A stretch of DNA of 64,000 nt from positions 34,152,001-34,216,000 of the forward strand of contig NC_070614.1 of the NCBI RefSeq assembly GCF_027172205.1. The letters run 5' to 3'. Position numbers and translations under genes: made by a program. This DNA comes from Podarcis raffonei (lineage: Eukaryota > Chordata > Lepidosauria > Squamata > Lacertidae). The notes beneath the pieces were generated by a model that saw nothing but the letters and a program-made list of their open reading frames with translations, was not told where the DNA came from and did not search any database. Positions 23,501 through 35,400 of the stretch are shown here, one piece after another (within the stretch, counting starts at the first letter, position 1; each line of letters starts with the position of its first letter).

Positions 23501-25830
23501 CATACAGGTCTTGCAGTAGATTGCACAGTTGGACTAGATTGCCCTAGTGGTCCCTTCCAACTCTACAATTCTATAGTCTCAGAACCTGCTGACAGTAACA
23601 TGGAGGAAAAACATGCAAATTAGAGGAAGAGAAGAGTTTGTCAAGACCTTTTGCCAGACAGAATCATAAGAGACCTGCTAGATCAGTCCAAAAGCCTATC
23701 TAGTCCAGAATATGGTTCTTACAGTGCCCAACCATATGTCAACGGGAAGCCCACAAGAAGGATCTGATTAGAGCATATTGTTATATATTCTGAGAAGTAT
23801 TTTGACTTCCAAAAGGAGGAATGTCATCCCATTACCTGCAACACCTGCTGATTCTGAAAGTTCATCCACCTTCCATCAACCAATGTGTGGTGATTCAGTC
23901 GAGATGAAGACATGGAGTGTAAAACATGTGCCACAGCATAAACAGCATTGTAGATGCTGTAGCTGTGGCCAGTCAACCTCATTTCAAAAAATGTCCCAGG
24001 AAGGCTTTCCAACTTCTCTTTTCCTGTGCAAATGTCTCCATCCGCCTTCTCCCCATCTACACTTAGGAATACACAACCAAAGGCCTGCTGCCAGAAATCC
24101 CTGATAAAGCCATCTCCTGTTGTGAATGAAGGGCTTTTGCTTTCAATAAATGTCTTGAATCCTGGTATATCACTGGAGGGCATAGAGAAGGACAGAACAC
24201 CATGGACTATATCTGTATCCCATGTTCTTTGATACACCATTGAAGTGAGCTCTATCTGAGCTGTTACTATCCACACTTTTCCTTTATTTATTGTGCATTC
24301 TCTTTCTGAGATATATGGTAGCCACCTCAAAAAAACAATGAGATAAGATTCTGCATTAGCAACCACTACATTGGCTTTGCTGTCAATGATTTTATCATAT
24401 ATTTTGGCTCTCTCATGTAGCATGTCATTAATTTCTGTGACAATGGTAAATTTGCTGCTTCTTTCTATGAAGGCAAAACAAATACCCTTTCTGGAGAATA
24501 CTGGAAACACTGTCTGCACAAATCTTTCTCCATATTCATCATTGGATGTAAGGATCCCAATCCATGTCCAATTGAAATGGAGAAGCAAAGTCAGAATGCC
24601 TGCATGCTGAAGAGCATCTTTAGGAGACATTTGGTAGAAGGAAAGGCCTGTGGTTTTATCATTCATCACTGGAGCAGGGCCATATATGAGCTAAGTAAAG
24701 GAAATATTAATGAATGAATGAATGAATGAATAGGAGCCCAATTTTGGCCCACATAATCCCTTTCTTCAAAAAGTTGATGCATAAATTTTTAATTACATGC
24801 ACAAGAACATTTTCAATGGAGGCTGGTTCAGTAGGGGAAATGGGGCGCTGCCTTTTCTCAGAAAGTCTACACCGGCTTGCCTCTTATAACAGGTCAGGTG
24901 ATTTCTCTGCCTGTCATTGGCTCTGGCTGTAATTATTGCTGATATGCCTGCCTTCCACCTACCTTCTGTCACTAGAGAATGTACTTTCTTCTGTAGGTGC
25001 CTCTCATTTATGAAGACCTGTATCTCAGCTTCCATTTTACATTCCTACACAAAGAAATATTTCCCACATGCTTTCAACCACTTCTGTTTCCACACCCACA
25101 ATCTTTTCTGTGTGGTGAAAATAAGCATTTAAATGGATGAAACCCATATTCCACAAAGAAATAGAGACATTTACACAACCTACCTGTGGAATCTTGTAGA
25201 TATCCAATACAGTTGCAATATAACGAGAAATTAGAGGCTCCAGTCCCCCAACAACCGCTATTAATTTATTCTGAATGTCACATATGTAGTTGGGAACTAT
25301 TTTTTCTTTTGAAGACATAAGCTGCATTGTGGCATGATAGGTATTCTTTGCATTGAAATAACTGTCATAAATGTGGAAGCCCAAGGAAGTATTGGGTAAA
25401 ATCTGAGAGTTTTCATTTATCTCCTTTACAGCAAATGCCAAAGCCAGGATGTGCTGGTAATACTTAGGCACTACACTAAAAAATAGTACAGATTATTAGG
25501 CTATCTCAAACATTGTAAAATGTGGACTATGTTGTCCTGCCTCTGCTTCCTTATTATTCCTTTCAGTATTTATGTACAAACTGTCTTTAGGCAATGCTTA
25601 GCCTTTGGTGGGTTGCTCAAATCTTAGACAACTGTATTCTCCTTTACAACAATGCACTTAATATACTTTATTTATAAATTACCAATATAAAGTTCCGTGT
25701 GTTATCACGAACCATACGATTTGACATTTTCAGAAGGCTGTATTTTTTTTATTAAAGTTTTCTTCGTTTACAAAGGGATGCGCAATATCTCTTTTTTCAA
25801 GTTACATTTTCCATAGGTCAAACCTACTCC

Positions 25831-25873
<43 letters not shown>

Positions 25874-26651
25874 AAGAAAGCCTCAGAATACAGAACACTT
25901 TATAAGTTCTTGGTACCAGCACCAGTTTAAGGTGAAATCTACATTTTAAGAACATGTTCAGAGTGTGGTGATAACTGCACTAGAATTAGAGTTGTATTCT
26001 TTATTTGGAGAAACTACCATGTCTTGTAAAACTGCTGCTTCTCCCTTGGCATCCCCTTCCTTATTATTTACACATATATACAGACTTAGCTTTGAATTCA
26101 ACACCCCCCCCCAGCTCTCTTACAAAGACATTTTGAAATTGTAAATGACATCAATCAGAGCAAGTGGTAAGAAATAGAAATTAAGAGAGCTTATCACTGA
26201 TTCATTAATATTTCTGCCTTCATTGATAGGAGTTTCTAAAATGTTTAAGTGGAGGAAGCCATCACTAGTATTGTCAAAACCAGATGAACTTGATCTGTCT
26301 CCATTCTGAATATAATTAAATTAATATTTCAAGTTCACCACTTGAAAATTGTTTGACAAACTTGGGCAAAGACTGTAATTCACATCCTTAGTGGAAACAG
26401 AAATAGAAACAACAAACAATAACAACAAGGTCTTACGCGAGCTCTTCAAACAACACGGGTGGAGGTGCTTCAATGAAGGTTAGCGAGTTGGAGATTATGA
26501 AGGTCTGAGAAGTGATGCCACCAATTATGTTGCCTCCCAACTGATGATACACGTGAAGTGGATTGTGTGGATCTCTTACCATGCAGTTATTGTGAAACTT
26601 GCATGCCATGTGAGAAAGTAGTACCAGTATCAAGACTACTAATATCACCAT
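17536..26651 (-). CDS. Vomeronasal type-2 receptor (V2R), copy 3, apparently intact
   Basis: Close paralogue of copy 2; family C GPCR expected at the vomeronasal sensory-neuron membrane. Exons: 26437-26651, 25184-25475, 23836-24690, 22603-22830, 20137-20263, 17536-18437. All sites are GT/AG, phases are consistent and the product is 872 aa, exon for exon the same lengths as copy 2. It has a signal peptide ([17 protein letters not shown]), a Venus-flytrap domain, a cysteine-rich exon ([22 protein letters not shown]) and a seven-helix exon. The seven-helix exon differs from copy 2 at roughly 14 of 299 residues. The upstream in-frame codon is TTG, so the first ATG lies at 26651. Introns 4 and 5 have gained a Tigger-like MITE, a BovB 3' end and a poly(A) retroposon that are absent from copy 2. 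Confidence 0.93.
18822..19063. mobile_element. Tigger-like MITE in V2R copy 3 intron 5
   Basis: 242 bp, begins CAGTGGTACCTCGGGTTAAG and ends CCGAGGTACCACTG, flanked by TA on both sides. The interior contains repeated CTTAACCTGA units. TA duplication and end sequence suit a Tc1/mariner-pogo (Tigger) non-autonomous element. The sister element at 43817-44058 is in the opposite orientation. Confidence 0.85.
20577..21008 (+). mobile_element. BovB (RTE) LINE 3' end in V2R copy 3 intron 4
   Basis: Typical BovB 3' sequence: GGACCATAAAGAAGGCTGA, CACCTCATGAGAAGAGAAGA and GGACGCGACTAAGCGACTAA, ending in an AACAACAGCAACAAC tail. The homologous intron of copy 2 (near 6450) lacks it, so it inserted after the duplication. 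Confidence 0.92.
21105..22400 (+). repeat. CR1-like fragment split by a younger retroposon
   Basis: Same CR1 fragment as 6553-6790, here interrupted at 21252-22303 by the poly(A) retroposon. Confidence 0.65.
21252..22303 (+). mobile_element. Poly(A) retroposon with 18 bp target duplication (L1-like, internally deleted?)
   Basis: Flanked by AGAAATTGCAAGTGGGGA at 21234-21251 and 22304-22321. It begins ACTTCCGGTTTGGCTTCC, ends TAATAAATATTATTATTATTCTAAAAA, and is about 1.05 kb long. No long ORF. Long target duplication and A-rich end indicate target-primed insertion by an L1-type machinery. It could be a 5'+3' L1 with the middle missing, or a non-autonomous family. Confidence 0.7.
22831..23835. 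other. V2R copy 3 intron 3
   Basis: Colinear with copy 2 intron 3 but shorter. Only the tail of the old SINE remains (about 23205-23245). A second SINE tail lies at 23520-23585 and a CR1 relic at 23640-23815. No gene seen. Confidence 0.7.
25476..26436 (-). other. V2R copy 3 intron 1
   Basis: Matches copy 2 intron 1 except for a 25740-25875 segment that includes a (CTTT)n microsatellite at about 25825-25873. No gene seen. Confidence 0.75.
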
Positions 26652-26852
26652 CCTCAGTACCAATTATCTCTCTAAATACAGATTGTTCTATTCCATCTTA
26701 GGAGACTCAAACAGGTAATTCCTTGATTTTTCTGAGTTCCTGCTTCTACAACTAACTTATAAAGTGATTATTTATATTATCCTTCATACACTGTGCTATT
26801 ACTTTTGCTTTTCTCCACTGAAAATCCTCGGGGAGGAGCTTCGCCAAGTAGT

Positions 26853-26935
26853 TGAATTAATTACAGCCCTTTTCCTAATTACAGGAGTAGGCAATCATCA
26901 ACTTAATATTGGTGTTCACAAATGGAGTTGCAAAA
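26853..26935 (-). promoter_or_regulatory. Conserved block upstream of V2R copy 3 start
   Basis: Minus-strand core AGGGCTGTAATTAATTC about 204 bp before the ATG. A member of the five-copy set. Confidence 0.45.
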
Positions 26936-27009
26936 AAAAAGAAAGAAAGTGTATGGCATCTGAACAGAGATTTTTTCTTTTTCTATGGAGGTGGTTAGGA
27001 TGCCCCCCT

Positions 27010-27600
27010 CCATTCAAACTGCAGGGCCCCAGAAATGTACTTTATTTTGACTGGCATGGATCTGCCAACTTCTTGAGCAGTTCATGTTGATGCTACCGCA
27101 GCAAAGGCAGCATGAGGTAATGGAGGGTGCCCATAACTTCATGACCCCCCCAAATGTACTTCCTTTTGACTGGCATGGTTTTTCCAACATTCAGTTTTAT
27201 TGGATGACAGTGCCAGCAACACTTCTTGAGCAATTCAAGTTGATGCTAAAGCAGCAAAGGCAGCATGAGGGAATGGAGCAATGGCAAAACCTGCAGCTTG
27301 ACCTAATGGGGCAGTGGCAGAACCAGTGCTTCAGTGAATTGAAGCAGCTGCAAGCAGAGTGCATGAGAAGTCTCCTTGTAGAGAAAAGTATGGCTCTCTG
27401 TGAGGTGGGAACCTTGTCTGGTGAGATGCTATGGGAGTCTGCAAGTGACCCTGGAGCCCAGCTGCCAGGTACCCAAAAGGAAGGGGTGGCCAGAGAGATC
27501 CACAATGTGGATGGGAGGTTAAAGGGCTTGGACTATGCAGAGATGCAATCTGTAGCTGTAGGCAAGGAGAATGTCTCAGGAAGGACAAGTTGGCTGTAGT
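27010..27600 (+). other. Retroelement gag-like relic (glutamine-rich, broken)
   Basis: A plus-strand reading frame (27084-27599) encodes a Gln/Met/Leu-rich, helix-prone protein with repeated LLEQFKLMLKQQRQHEGMEQ-type units. I do not recognise a catalytic domain. The layout recalls the N-terminal part of some LTR-element gag proteins. A second, more broken copy lies at 12050-12311 plus 13650-13720. Treated as a fossil; family unproven. Confidence 0.4.
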
Positions 27601-27779
27601 TTGGAAGCAATTAGGGACTCAGCTACATTGAGAAAGAAAAAGTGCTTTATAAGCATTGTATATTCATTATGACCCTGTGACACCAGATGGTGTGTGGAGT
27701 CCAGTTTTGCCAACCCAGTTTCTCATATGACGTTTACAACACTTTTAACTGAAACACTTGTAGTATTTAAACCTCATGC

Positions 27780-28781
27780 CTACCTTTATTGGTTGTCAGA
27801 GGAACTGCTAGTGAAAACCATTGTGAATGGGTAGATCTCAAAAGTTTGCCCATTTCATTTGACCAGCTTTATTTATCTAATGCCAAAATTTCAATCTCAA
27901 GAAACCATTTTTTCCTGTGCATTTATTTGTATTCAGTTTCCTATGTATTCTATGTATTATTCAGTGGGGACTGGATGCAGAACCAGTGACTTGCAGAAAG
28001 GATGACCCAATTCACTCATATTTGCACAAGATTCCCCCTCCCCTGGACACATATGTGAACCGGGAAGAAATTTTCCTGCATTGGCAGGTTTTGTCTTCCC
28101 TGTAGCAATTCGTCACAACTTTAGCAGTTTAAAGCCTTGGGCAGAATCCTTTAGTCTTTTCATCCCTAAATGGGGGGGGGTGAAGTGGTGACTCACTGCC
28201 CCCCCTACAGCGGCAATTCCAGGGTCCCCTCTTAAAGGGGTTTTAATATGGGTGTCACTGGCCCTACACTGAAAGGTTGTCATTAAACTACCCTGCGTGC
28301 GGGGATATTGGGTGGGCTGCCTGCAGGGCACCCTCATATCCCATTTACCTTGATGAGCCACAGTCCCCCCCCCCAGCTGTGGGGCTGGGAGGGATACACG
28401 CCCAATGCCTAAGCCAAGGTCTTCCTACATTTAAAAGTTTAATAAAGTTGTGGCCAAATTTTAATTCCATAAAACGTTATCACAAGTCTTTTTTCCTTTC
28501 TGGTGGTCCCTGGGAGCTGGGGCAGTCGGCACCTGGTCATGCAAAACAATTTTCACAACAACATTTATTGAAATATTTTAATATACTTTTTTTTACGGTA
28601 TCCTAAGGAAGGTCTGGTGTTTGAATTTTGTTGGGATTTATATATATGCGATTTGGAGGAATAAATTAGTCTGCTGCATCCTCCTCATTCTCATTTGTTT
28701 TTGTTTTGTGGTGCTGCACTGTGATGTGTCCTCTTCATTCTGGCCAAATTACACGATAACTTTGCACAGCATATTTCTTAC
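27780..28781 (-). other. V2R intron 5 relic with insertion
   Basis: Matches copy 5 intron 5 (45810-46513) on both sides (CCTACCTTTATTGGTTGTCAG; AAAACAATTTTCAC). A GC-rich insert at about 28037-28540 is absent from copy 5 and carries AATAAAGTTGTGGCC, like the 4361-5148 insert. No gene seen. Confidence 0.6.
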
Positions 28782-28908
28782 CCTCCTGTTCTGAAAACTT
28801 CCCTTCTGGACATGGGGTGCAATCATAGAAGCAAAATGGCTCCCCCTCTTTCATTTTCTTGCTAGAACCGTGATGGCAACTCTCACTACATACAGAAAGA
28901 GGCTTAAC
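28782..28908 (-). pseudogene. Orphan V2R exon 5
   Basis: A 127 bp exon with acceptor GGATTAG and donor GTAAGAAA, exactly the size and phase of exon 5 in the complete genes, and closest to copy 5 ([23 protein letters not shown]). It is open, but the conserved Cys-Cys pair of FCCYDC reads FCFYDC, and CYPGSS reads CHHGSS. No exon 6 lies to its left and no exon 4 to its right. It is the last exon of a receptor destroyed by rearrangement. Confidence 0.85.
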
Positions 28909-28977
28909 CTAATCCAGAGATGAAATAGCAGAATGTTAATCTTGAGAAAAATCAATTTAGATCCATATAGATAGATG

Positions 28978-28978
<1 letters not shown>

Positions 28979-29036
<58 letters not shown>

Positions 29037-29293
29037 TGTATTTTTTGCTCTATAAGACTCACTTTTTCCCTCCTAGAAAGTAAGGGGAAATGTGTGTGCG
29101 TCTTATGGAGCGAATGCAGGCTGCGCAACTATCCCAGAAGCCAGAACAGCAAGAGGGATTGCTGCTTTCACTGCGCAGCGATCCCTCTTGCTGTTCTGGC
29201 TTCTGAGATTCAGAATATTTTTTTTCTTGTTCTCCTCCTCCAAAAACTAGGTGCGTCTTGTGGTCTGGTGCGTCTTATAGAGCGAAAAATACG

Positions 29294-29345
<52 letters not shown>
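28979..29345. repeat. (AT)n microsatellite split by a MITE
   Basis: (AT)n runs lie at 28980-29030 and 29302-29342. The element between them is listed separately. The matching place in copy 5 (46714-46760) has only a short ATCTATAT repeat. Confidence 0.9.
29034..29297. mobile_element. MITE with ATTTTTCGCTCTATAAGACG-type terminal repeats
   Basis: The left end CACTGTATTTTTTGCTCTA is the inverse of the right end TAGAGCGAAAAATACGGTG. A second internal inverted pair (AAGCCAGAACAGCAAGAGGG against CCCTCTTGCTGTTCTGGCTT) gives a strong hairpin. It sits inside an (AT)n tract, consistent with TA targeting. Superfamily not certain. Confidence 0.8.
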
Positions 29346-29399
29346 ACCTATATACATCTATATGTACATATATATTGTAACTGAAAATGAATCTTGAAC

Positions 29400-30424
29400 C
29401 ATTGTTGAATAACTTAATCATATACCACCGCGTTAATGTTGAACATCATAGGAGCATAATGGTGCATTCAATGACCTATTTTCACTAGACTGGGAAAGGA
29501 GGCCTATAACTAGGTTTGAAAGATCCTCCACCTATTTGCAATATTTTGTATGCTACCATGGACATTCAAATGCTGTCAGGGTGCTATGGGATGAAGACAT
29601 GGATATTATGTTGCATGTATTTAATTTATGCCACTATGCTAATGCTGGAAATTGTAGAAGTGTGTTAGTGTGTATTGTCTAGGGGATTTCCACCCAGTTA
29701 TCCATTATAATGAGGTGTGTGTGGTAGTCACTCTCTACCTAGTTTCAGTCTTTCAAATATTACCACAGTGGTGCATTTTGAAAACATGGAAACATATCTT
29801 CAAAAAGGTTTCCCATCCCAGCTGTAGATGCTCAACGGTATTATCCCGCATTTTAAGACTTGAACCTAGTATGAAAAACAGAATGCTTTATGAAGCCTAG
29901 TAAAGATTTGGAACAAATGAATAGGTATCAGACATGCTGACTTGAGAAGGAGATTGGGGTGAGGGCTGACATTGCAGCGAACATCACATTGGTCAGGGAT
30001 GATGGGAATTGTAGTCCAAAAACAGCTGGATGTTTGGGAAACCTGGTCTAGCTTGATATTCTTTATAAAAACCAGGGAGTACGTTTGAGAGCTGAAGGAG
30101 CACTTGCCAACATATGCACTGAAAGATACTTGATTAAGCACTGCATACCTCCCTAAAATCAATATGTCCCTCACTGCCAAAATGTGCTTTTGCTTGAATC
30201 TATGAATAGGATAGATTATGGGGGATTTTTTCGGAGGAAGGGGGGTTATGTTTTAAATTCCATTATTGAACCCATCCTCCCCACCAGGGATGTATGAAAC
30301 ATAAAGGCATATGTTAACTCAGAGGAGCCTTTCTCTAGCAATACAGTAACACTCTGAATGATAATTCATACACAAAATACCCTGGGTTGCAGATAATAGC
30401 AAATCACAAAGACACTGAGATTAT
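29400..30424 (-). pseudogene. V2R intron 4 relic fused to V2R 3' flank
   Basis: 29450-29985 aligns with intron 4 of copy 5. From about 29988 it is the 3' flank of a terminal exon. The part from 29709 is near-identical to 16820-17535. No exon survives in it. Confidence 0.65.
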
Positions 30425-31980
30425 TCAGACTTTCCTTCTTATTAGTTGTTCCCTGTTGTTCAGCTCAGGCCTCAGCACAATGATATAACATTTGGGGAGA
30501 AAGATGCAACCTAGGAGCCCAGCACTGGAGGCTAAGATAGAAAAGATTTCCACAGCTACCATATATTTCCCCTTTGAACTCAGGTAGGATGGAATAAAGG
30601 AGAGCCAAACACTGCAAAATACCAACATGCTGAAAGTAATGAATTTGGCTTCATTGAAACTATTGGGCAATTTCCTGGCAAAGAACGCCACAACAAAGCT
30701 GATTATGGCCAGGAAACTGATATAACCCAAAACACAGTAAAACATAGTCATGGACCCCTCATTGCATTCTAATATAATTTCTTCAGCAACTGATTGCATG
30801 TCAACATCTGGGAATGGGGGAGAGGTGACCAACCATACGGTACAAATGCCTGCTTGAACAAGGGAGCAGGAAAGAACAACGGCACTGGCAAGTCTTCTCC
30901 CCACCCACTTCCTCATCCTGGAACCTGGTTTGGTGGCCATAAAAGCAAGAACCACAGTAATGGTTTTTGCCAACACACAAGAAACAGCCACAGAGAAGAT
31001 CATGCCAAAAGTGGTTTGTCGGAGGAGACACAACACCTGCTTAGGATGTCCAATGAATAGCAATGCAGAAAGGAAGCAGAGCAGGATTGAGATAAGGAGA
31101 GTGTAGGCAAGGTTCTGGTTGTTGGCCTTGACAATGGGAGTGTTGTGGTGCTTCAGAAATATTCCTAGCACCAAGACTGTTATCAGACAAAAGAAAAGAG
31201 CAAAGAAAGCTAAACTGATGCCCAGTGGTTCTTTATACGATAAAAAGGAAATGAACTTGGGAATACAGAAATCCCTGGTTTTGCTTGGATAGGTTTTTGC
31301 AGTGCATGTAGAACAGGCATTCATGTCTGAAAAAGAAAAGATATGGGCTTCATTTCAAATTGATTCCAGACATTTCACAAGCATGTTTTCTCTTCTACAT
31401 CTAAAATAATCCATTCATTTTAGGGTATTCCTTTGGTGTCAGTCTTCTCAAACTATGGAAGGTGAGGAGATGGTTATGTGAATTCCCATTCACCTTCCTG
31501 GAAATGTTATGATCTCATGTATTTTAGAGCTCTGTGAATGCACATCTGCACCATTAGTTGAATCTGCAAAGTAGTGAGCTAAGAGTAGAGACATTTTATG
31601 TTTATAAGCCCCATTCCATGCCTATTAAGCATGGGACACCCTTGCCCAGCAGCGCTGTGGCCCACAGATAGCAGCAAAATACTGGGCAAGGTTTTGTTCA
31701 GTATCGTCTCTGGGTGGTGGACTGCAGGGAAAAATCTGGCCCATGAGCCCTTGCTGCAGATAGGAGGGGAAAGCCTATATAAGGCTTCTTCCTTTGGAGG
31801 TCACAGACATTTTGCTTTGAGAGGGCTGGAAAGGATTTCTTTTCTCTCAACCCGATTGGCACATTGTTGGGTTTTTTCTTCACCTTTGCCTCAGTGAAAT
31901 CATGGATTTCCCTGGTTAGGCAGAATAATATTGTTTGTATGAGGGAGGAAATGGCATTGGGCAGGATCAACATAGTATAG

Positions 31981-32415
31981 CGTAATGGTTCTAGGGGTTG
32001 CTCGTGCGTAAGCCGGTGCCAACACCTGGCTGGGTGGCCTGAGTAAACCTTTTCTGTCCGGAGAGCCACTCACCCGTGGCTGTCTCAATCACTGGCAGAA
32101 TCCGTCAGTGGCCGTTTCTTAAACTTCTTCCAGCAAAGAAGCTCTTTGACGCCTGGTCTCCTCCTACTCTCCCTGCGCAGAAGCCTTCTGCGCAAGGAGG
32201 GCGTAGGCAGTGGAGGACCCTTACTCTCCCCACTGGTCCCCGGCAAGGAGTCATGGGACCGCCTCACCGATTCCCCCATCTGCCTCCCTTCTCCACTGCT
32301 GCTACGCTGATTCTCTTCCCCAGAAGCTGGGCTGCCTCTCCCCATCCCGGGACGCTCTCTGGAATCCCTCTGGAGCTTGCTCTCTCCCTCCGGCACTGAT
32401 GGCAGTTCCCTGACA
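31981..32415 (-). repeat. Gypsy 3' LTR
   Basis: 435 bp, paired with 37146-37580. Ends in the usual TG...CA form apart from one terminal base. Confidence 0.93.
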
Positions 32416-35400
32416 TCCACCTCCTCCTCAGGACCCCCACCCCACCCCTGGCGCGATTTTCCGATACAACCTCCTCTCTCTCCTCGGCCGACAATGCGGG
32501 GAATCCCCTGAAGGAGCTGTCATCATCTTCTGAGGATTCAAAACCAGCCTCCCATCCGCTCGGATCTCTTCCCTCTGGTTGAACCTCCCAATCTGATTCT
32601 TCTCCCTCGGACACCTCCTTTCCCTCCTCTTCGGAGGCAGGAAAACCCACAAAGTCCCCTTCGTCGTCTGTGGGTCCAAATTCTTCCTCCCAAAATCTAG
32701 CTAATGGTTTGGGCTTGTCTGGGAACAAACTGTGGAATTCTTCCACCAGATACCCATCAGTGATTGATTCAGCAGGGACCCACGTGTTTTCCGACCTAGG
32801 TTCCCCCTCCCAGGCTACCAAGTACTCTACCTGGCGACCTCGCCACCTTGAATCGAGTATTTCTGTGGCTTCGTTACAGTGTTCCCTCTCCTCTACCCGT
32901 GGGTGGGTGGTAACCCCTCCCTCCTGTCCCGGGAATTCCCGCCCCTCCCTGTAAGGTGAAAGTAGGGACCTATGGAACTCCGGATGTATCTTCATGCTGT
33001 CAGGCATCTTGAGTTTAAATGCCACAGGATTCACCTGCTGTATTACCTCAAAAGGCCCCAGCCGCCTCGGCTGCAACTTCTTGCACCCTCCCTTTAGGGG
33101 CAACCCTTGGGATGACAACCACACCCAGTCTCCCACCCGTATGGCCTCCCCCTCCCGACAGTGCCTGTCCGCCTCCCTCTTGTAAACTTCCTTGGCCCAC
33201 TCCAAGTTCAACCTAAGTTGCTGGTGTAAGGCCTCCATTTCCTCCACAAATTGCTCAGCCGCAGGTACACTCCATCCTTCCTCCCCCCGCCCCGGGAAGG
33301 CCCTGGGGTGACACCCGTAATTGGCCATGAAAGGGCTCATTCCCATGGACACGTGTTCAGCGTTATTGTACGCAAATTCAGCCAAAGCTAATTTCTCTAC
33401 CCAGTCATTCTGTCTCTCGCTGACATAGCAGCGTAGGTATTGCTGGAGTATACCGTTCGCTCTTTTGGCTTGTCCATTGGTTTCTGGGTGCCTCACCGTC
33501 GAGAAGCTCACCTCGACCTGTAGCAAGCTCATGAGCTTCCTCCAGAACCGGGAAGTAAATTGTTTCCCGCGATCCGAGATTACCCTCAAAGGATCCCCAT
33601 GCAGTCTAAAAATGTGATCCACAAACAGCCTGGCTGTCTCCTCTGCCGTTGCTGCATGTGAGCAAGCTACGAAATGGCACATTTTAGTCAGTAGATCGAC
33701 TACTACCATGACCGCTGTCTTTCCCCTTGACTTGGGCAGATCTGTCATAAAATCAATGGACATCACTTCCCAGGGATTTCCCGGTGTAGGTAAGGGTTCC
33801 AGTAACCCCGCGGGGGCAGCCCTTTCCCCCTTAGCCCTCTGGCATCGGTCGCACCCTCGTACATATTCTCGTACGTCTTCCCTCACCAGAACTGTCTGGT
33901 GACAAGTAGCATGGTCTTGTGCTGTCCAAAGTGCCCAGCTGTTGGGTTGTCGTGGAGTTGTCTAAGTACCTTCCCCCTCAAAGTCTCCCCCGGTACATAC
34001 AGTGTCCCCTTATAGTACAGTAGCCCTTCGTTTTCCTCAAACCCTCCATTGTCTTCCTTCCGTCCCGGAGTTCCCTGATTTTTGTCTGAGTGAACTCATC
34101 GTCTCTGGTGAGCCCTGCCAGTTCTAGTTTCCCAACCAACGCTCCCCCACACACTCACCGGTCCTCGGGGAACACGTGCCTGGTCTCTGATGGTCCCTCT
34201 CCTTCCATGTACTCCGGTTTTCGGGAGAGAGCATCTGCCCTTACGTTTTCCTCTCCCGGCACGTATCGGATCTCGAAGGAAAACTTGGCGAACTCCTGGG
34301 ACCATCTGATCTGTCTCTGGTTGAGCACTCGTGCGGTCCGCCAGTATTCCAAGTTCTTGTGGTCAGTTTGGACCTGGATCTTGTGCCGCGCCCCTATCAA
34401 TAGATGTCTCCATTGCCGAAATGCCGCATAGATCGCAAGCAGTTCTCGGTCATACACTAGTTTTGCTCTGACTTGCTCAGCTTCCTTGAGAAAAAGGCAC
34501 ACGGCCTCCAGTTCTGCTTGACCCTGGGCAGCAAAAGGACCGCTCCAATGGTGCGGTTGGACGCGTCCGTCTCTAGTCTCATGGGCTTCTCCGGATCCAC
34601 GTGCAGGAGCTGCTCTTCCGAGGCGAACGCCTTCTTCAGTCTTTCAAAGGATTGCTGCGCACCCTCTGTCCCCGCGAACTTCTTTTTGCTACTAAGACAA
34701 TCCGTTATGGGCGCTGTCAAGTGAGCGAAGTTCTTTATAAACTTCCTGTAGAAGTTGCTGAAGCCTAGGAACCTCTGCACATCCTTTCTGTTTTGGGGGG
34801 CTTTCCATTCCAGCACTGCCTTCACTTTGCCCGGGTCCATAGCTAGTCCTTTGTCTGACAACCTGTATCCCAGGAACTCGACCTCCCTGGCGTGGAATTG
34901 GCATTTTTCCAGCTTGACCCACAACTGATGCTTCTTCAATCTCTGTAGCACCTCCCTGACGTCTCTGACGTGTTGCTTTTCTTTATCCGAATAGATTAAG
35001 ACGTCATCCAAAAAGGCTACGCAATTCTTGTACAGCAGGGGCCCCAACACATGGTGCATGAAGGTTTGAAAGCAGGCGGACCCCGATTGTAATCCAAATG
35101 GCATGACTAAGTACTCAAAAGCCCCCAGGGGGGTGAACATGGTCGTTTTCCATTCGTCCCCCTCCCTTATCCTAATCAGATTGTATGCTTCCCTGAGGTC
35201 TAGCTTGGTAAAAATCTTCCCCTGCCTCACACATGTCAAAATATCGTCAATCCTGGGCATTGGGAAAGTCACGGGTTCTGACACCAGGTTTAGGGCCCGG
35301 TAATCCACGACTAATCTGAGCTGATTAGTCTCTTTTTTGTCCACAAAGAACACCGGACTGCCCCCCACCGCCTTTGATTCCATTATGAAACCTCTCTTCA

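Noticed and set aside
25825-25873. CRISPR-like or other spaced repeat array
   Set aside because: Simple (CTTT)n microsatellite. No spaced direct repeats of CRISPR type anywhere in the window, and the genome is eukaryotic.
32670-34431. Plus-strand ORFs opposite the Gypsy integrase and reverse transcriptase
   Set aside because: Shadows of the retrotransposon coding strand, with no family features.
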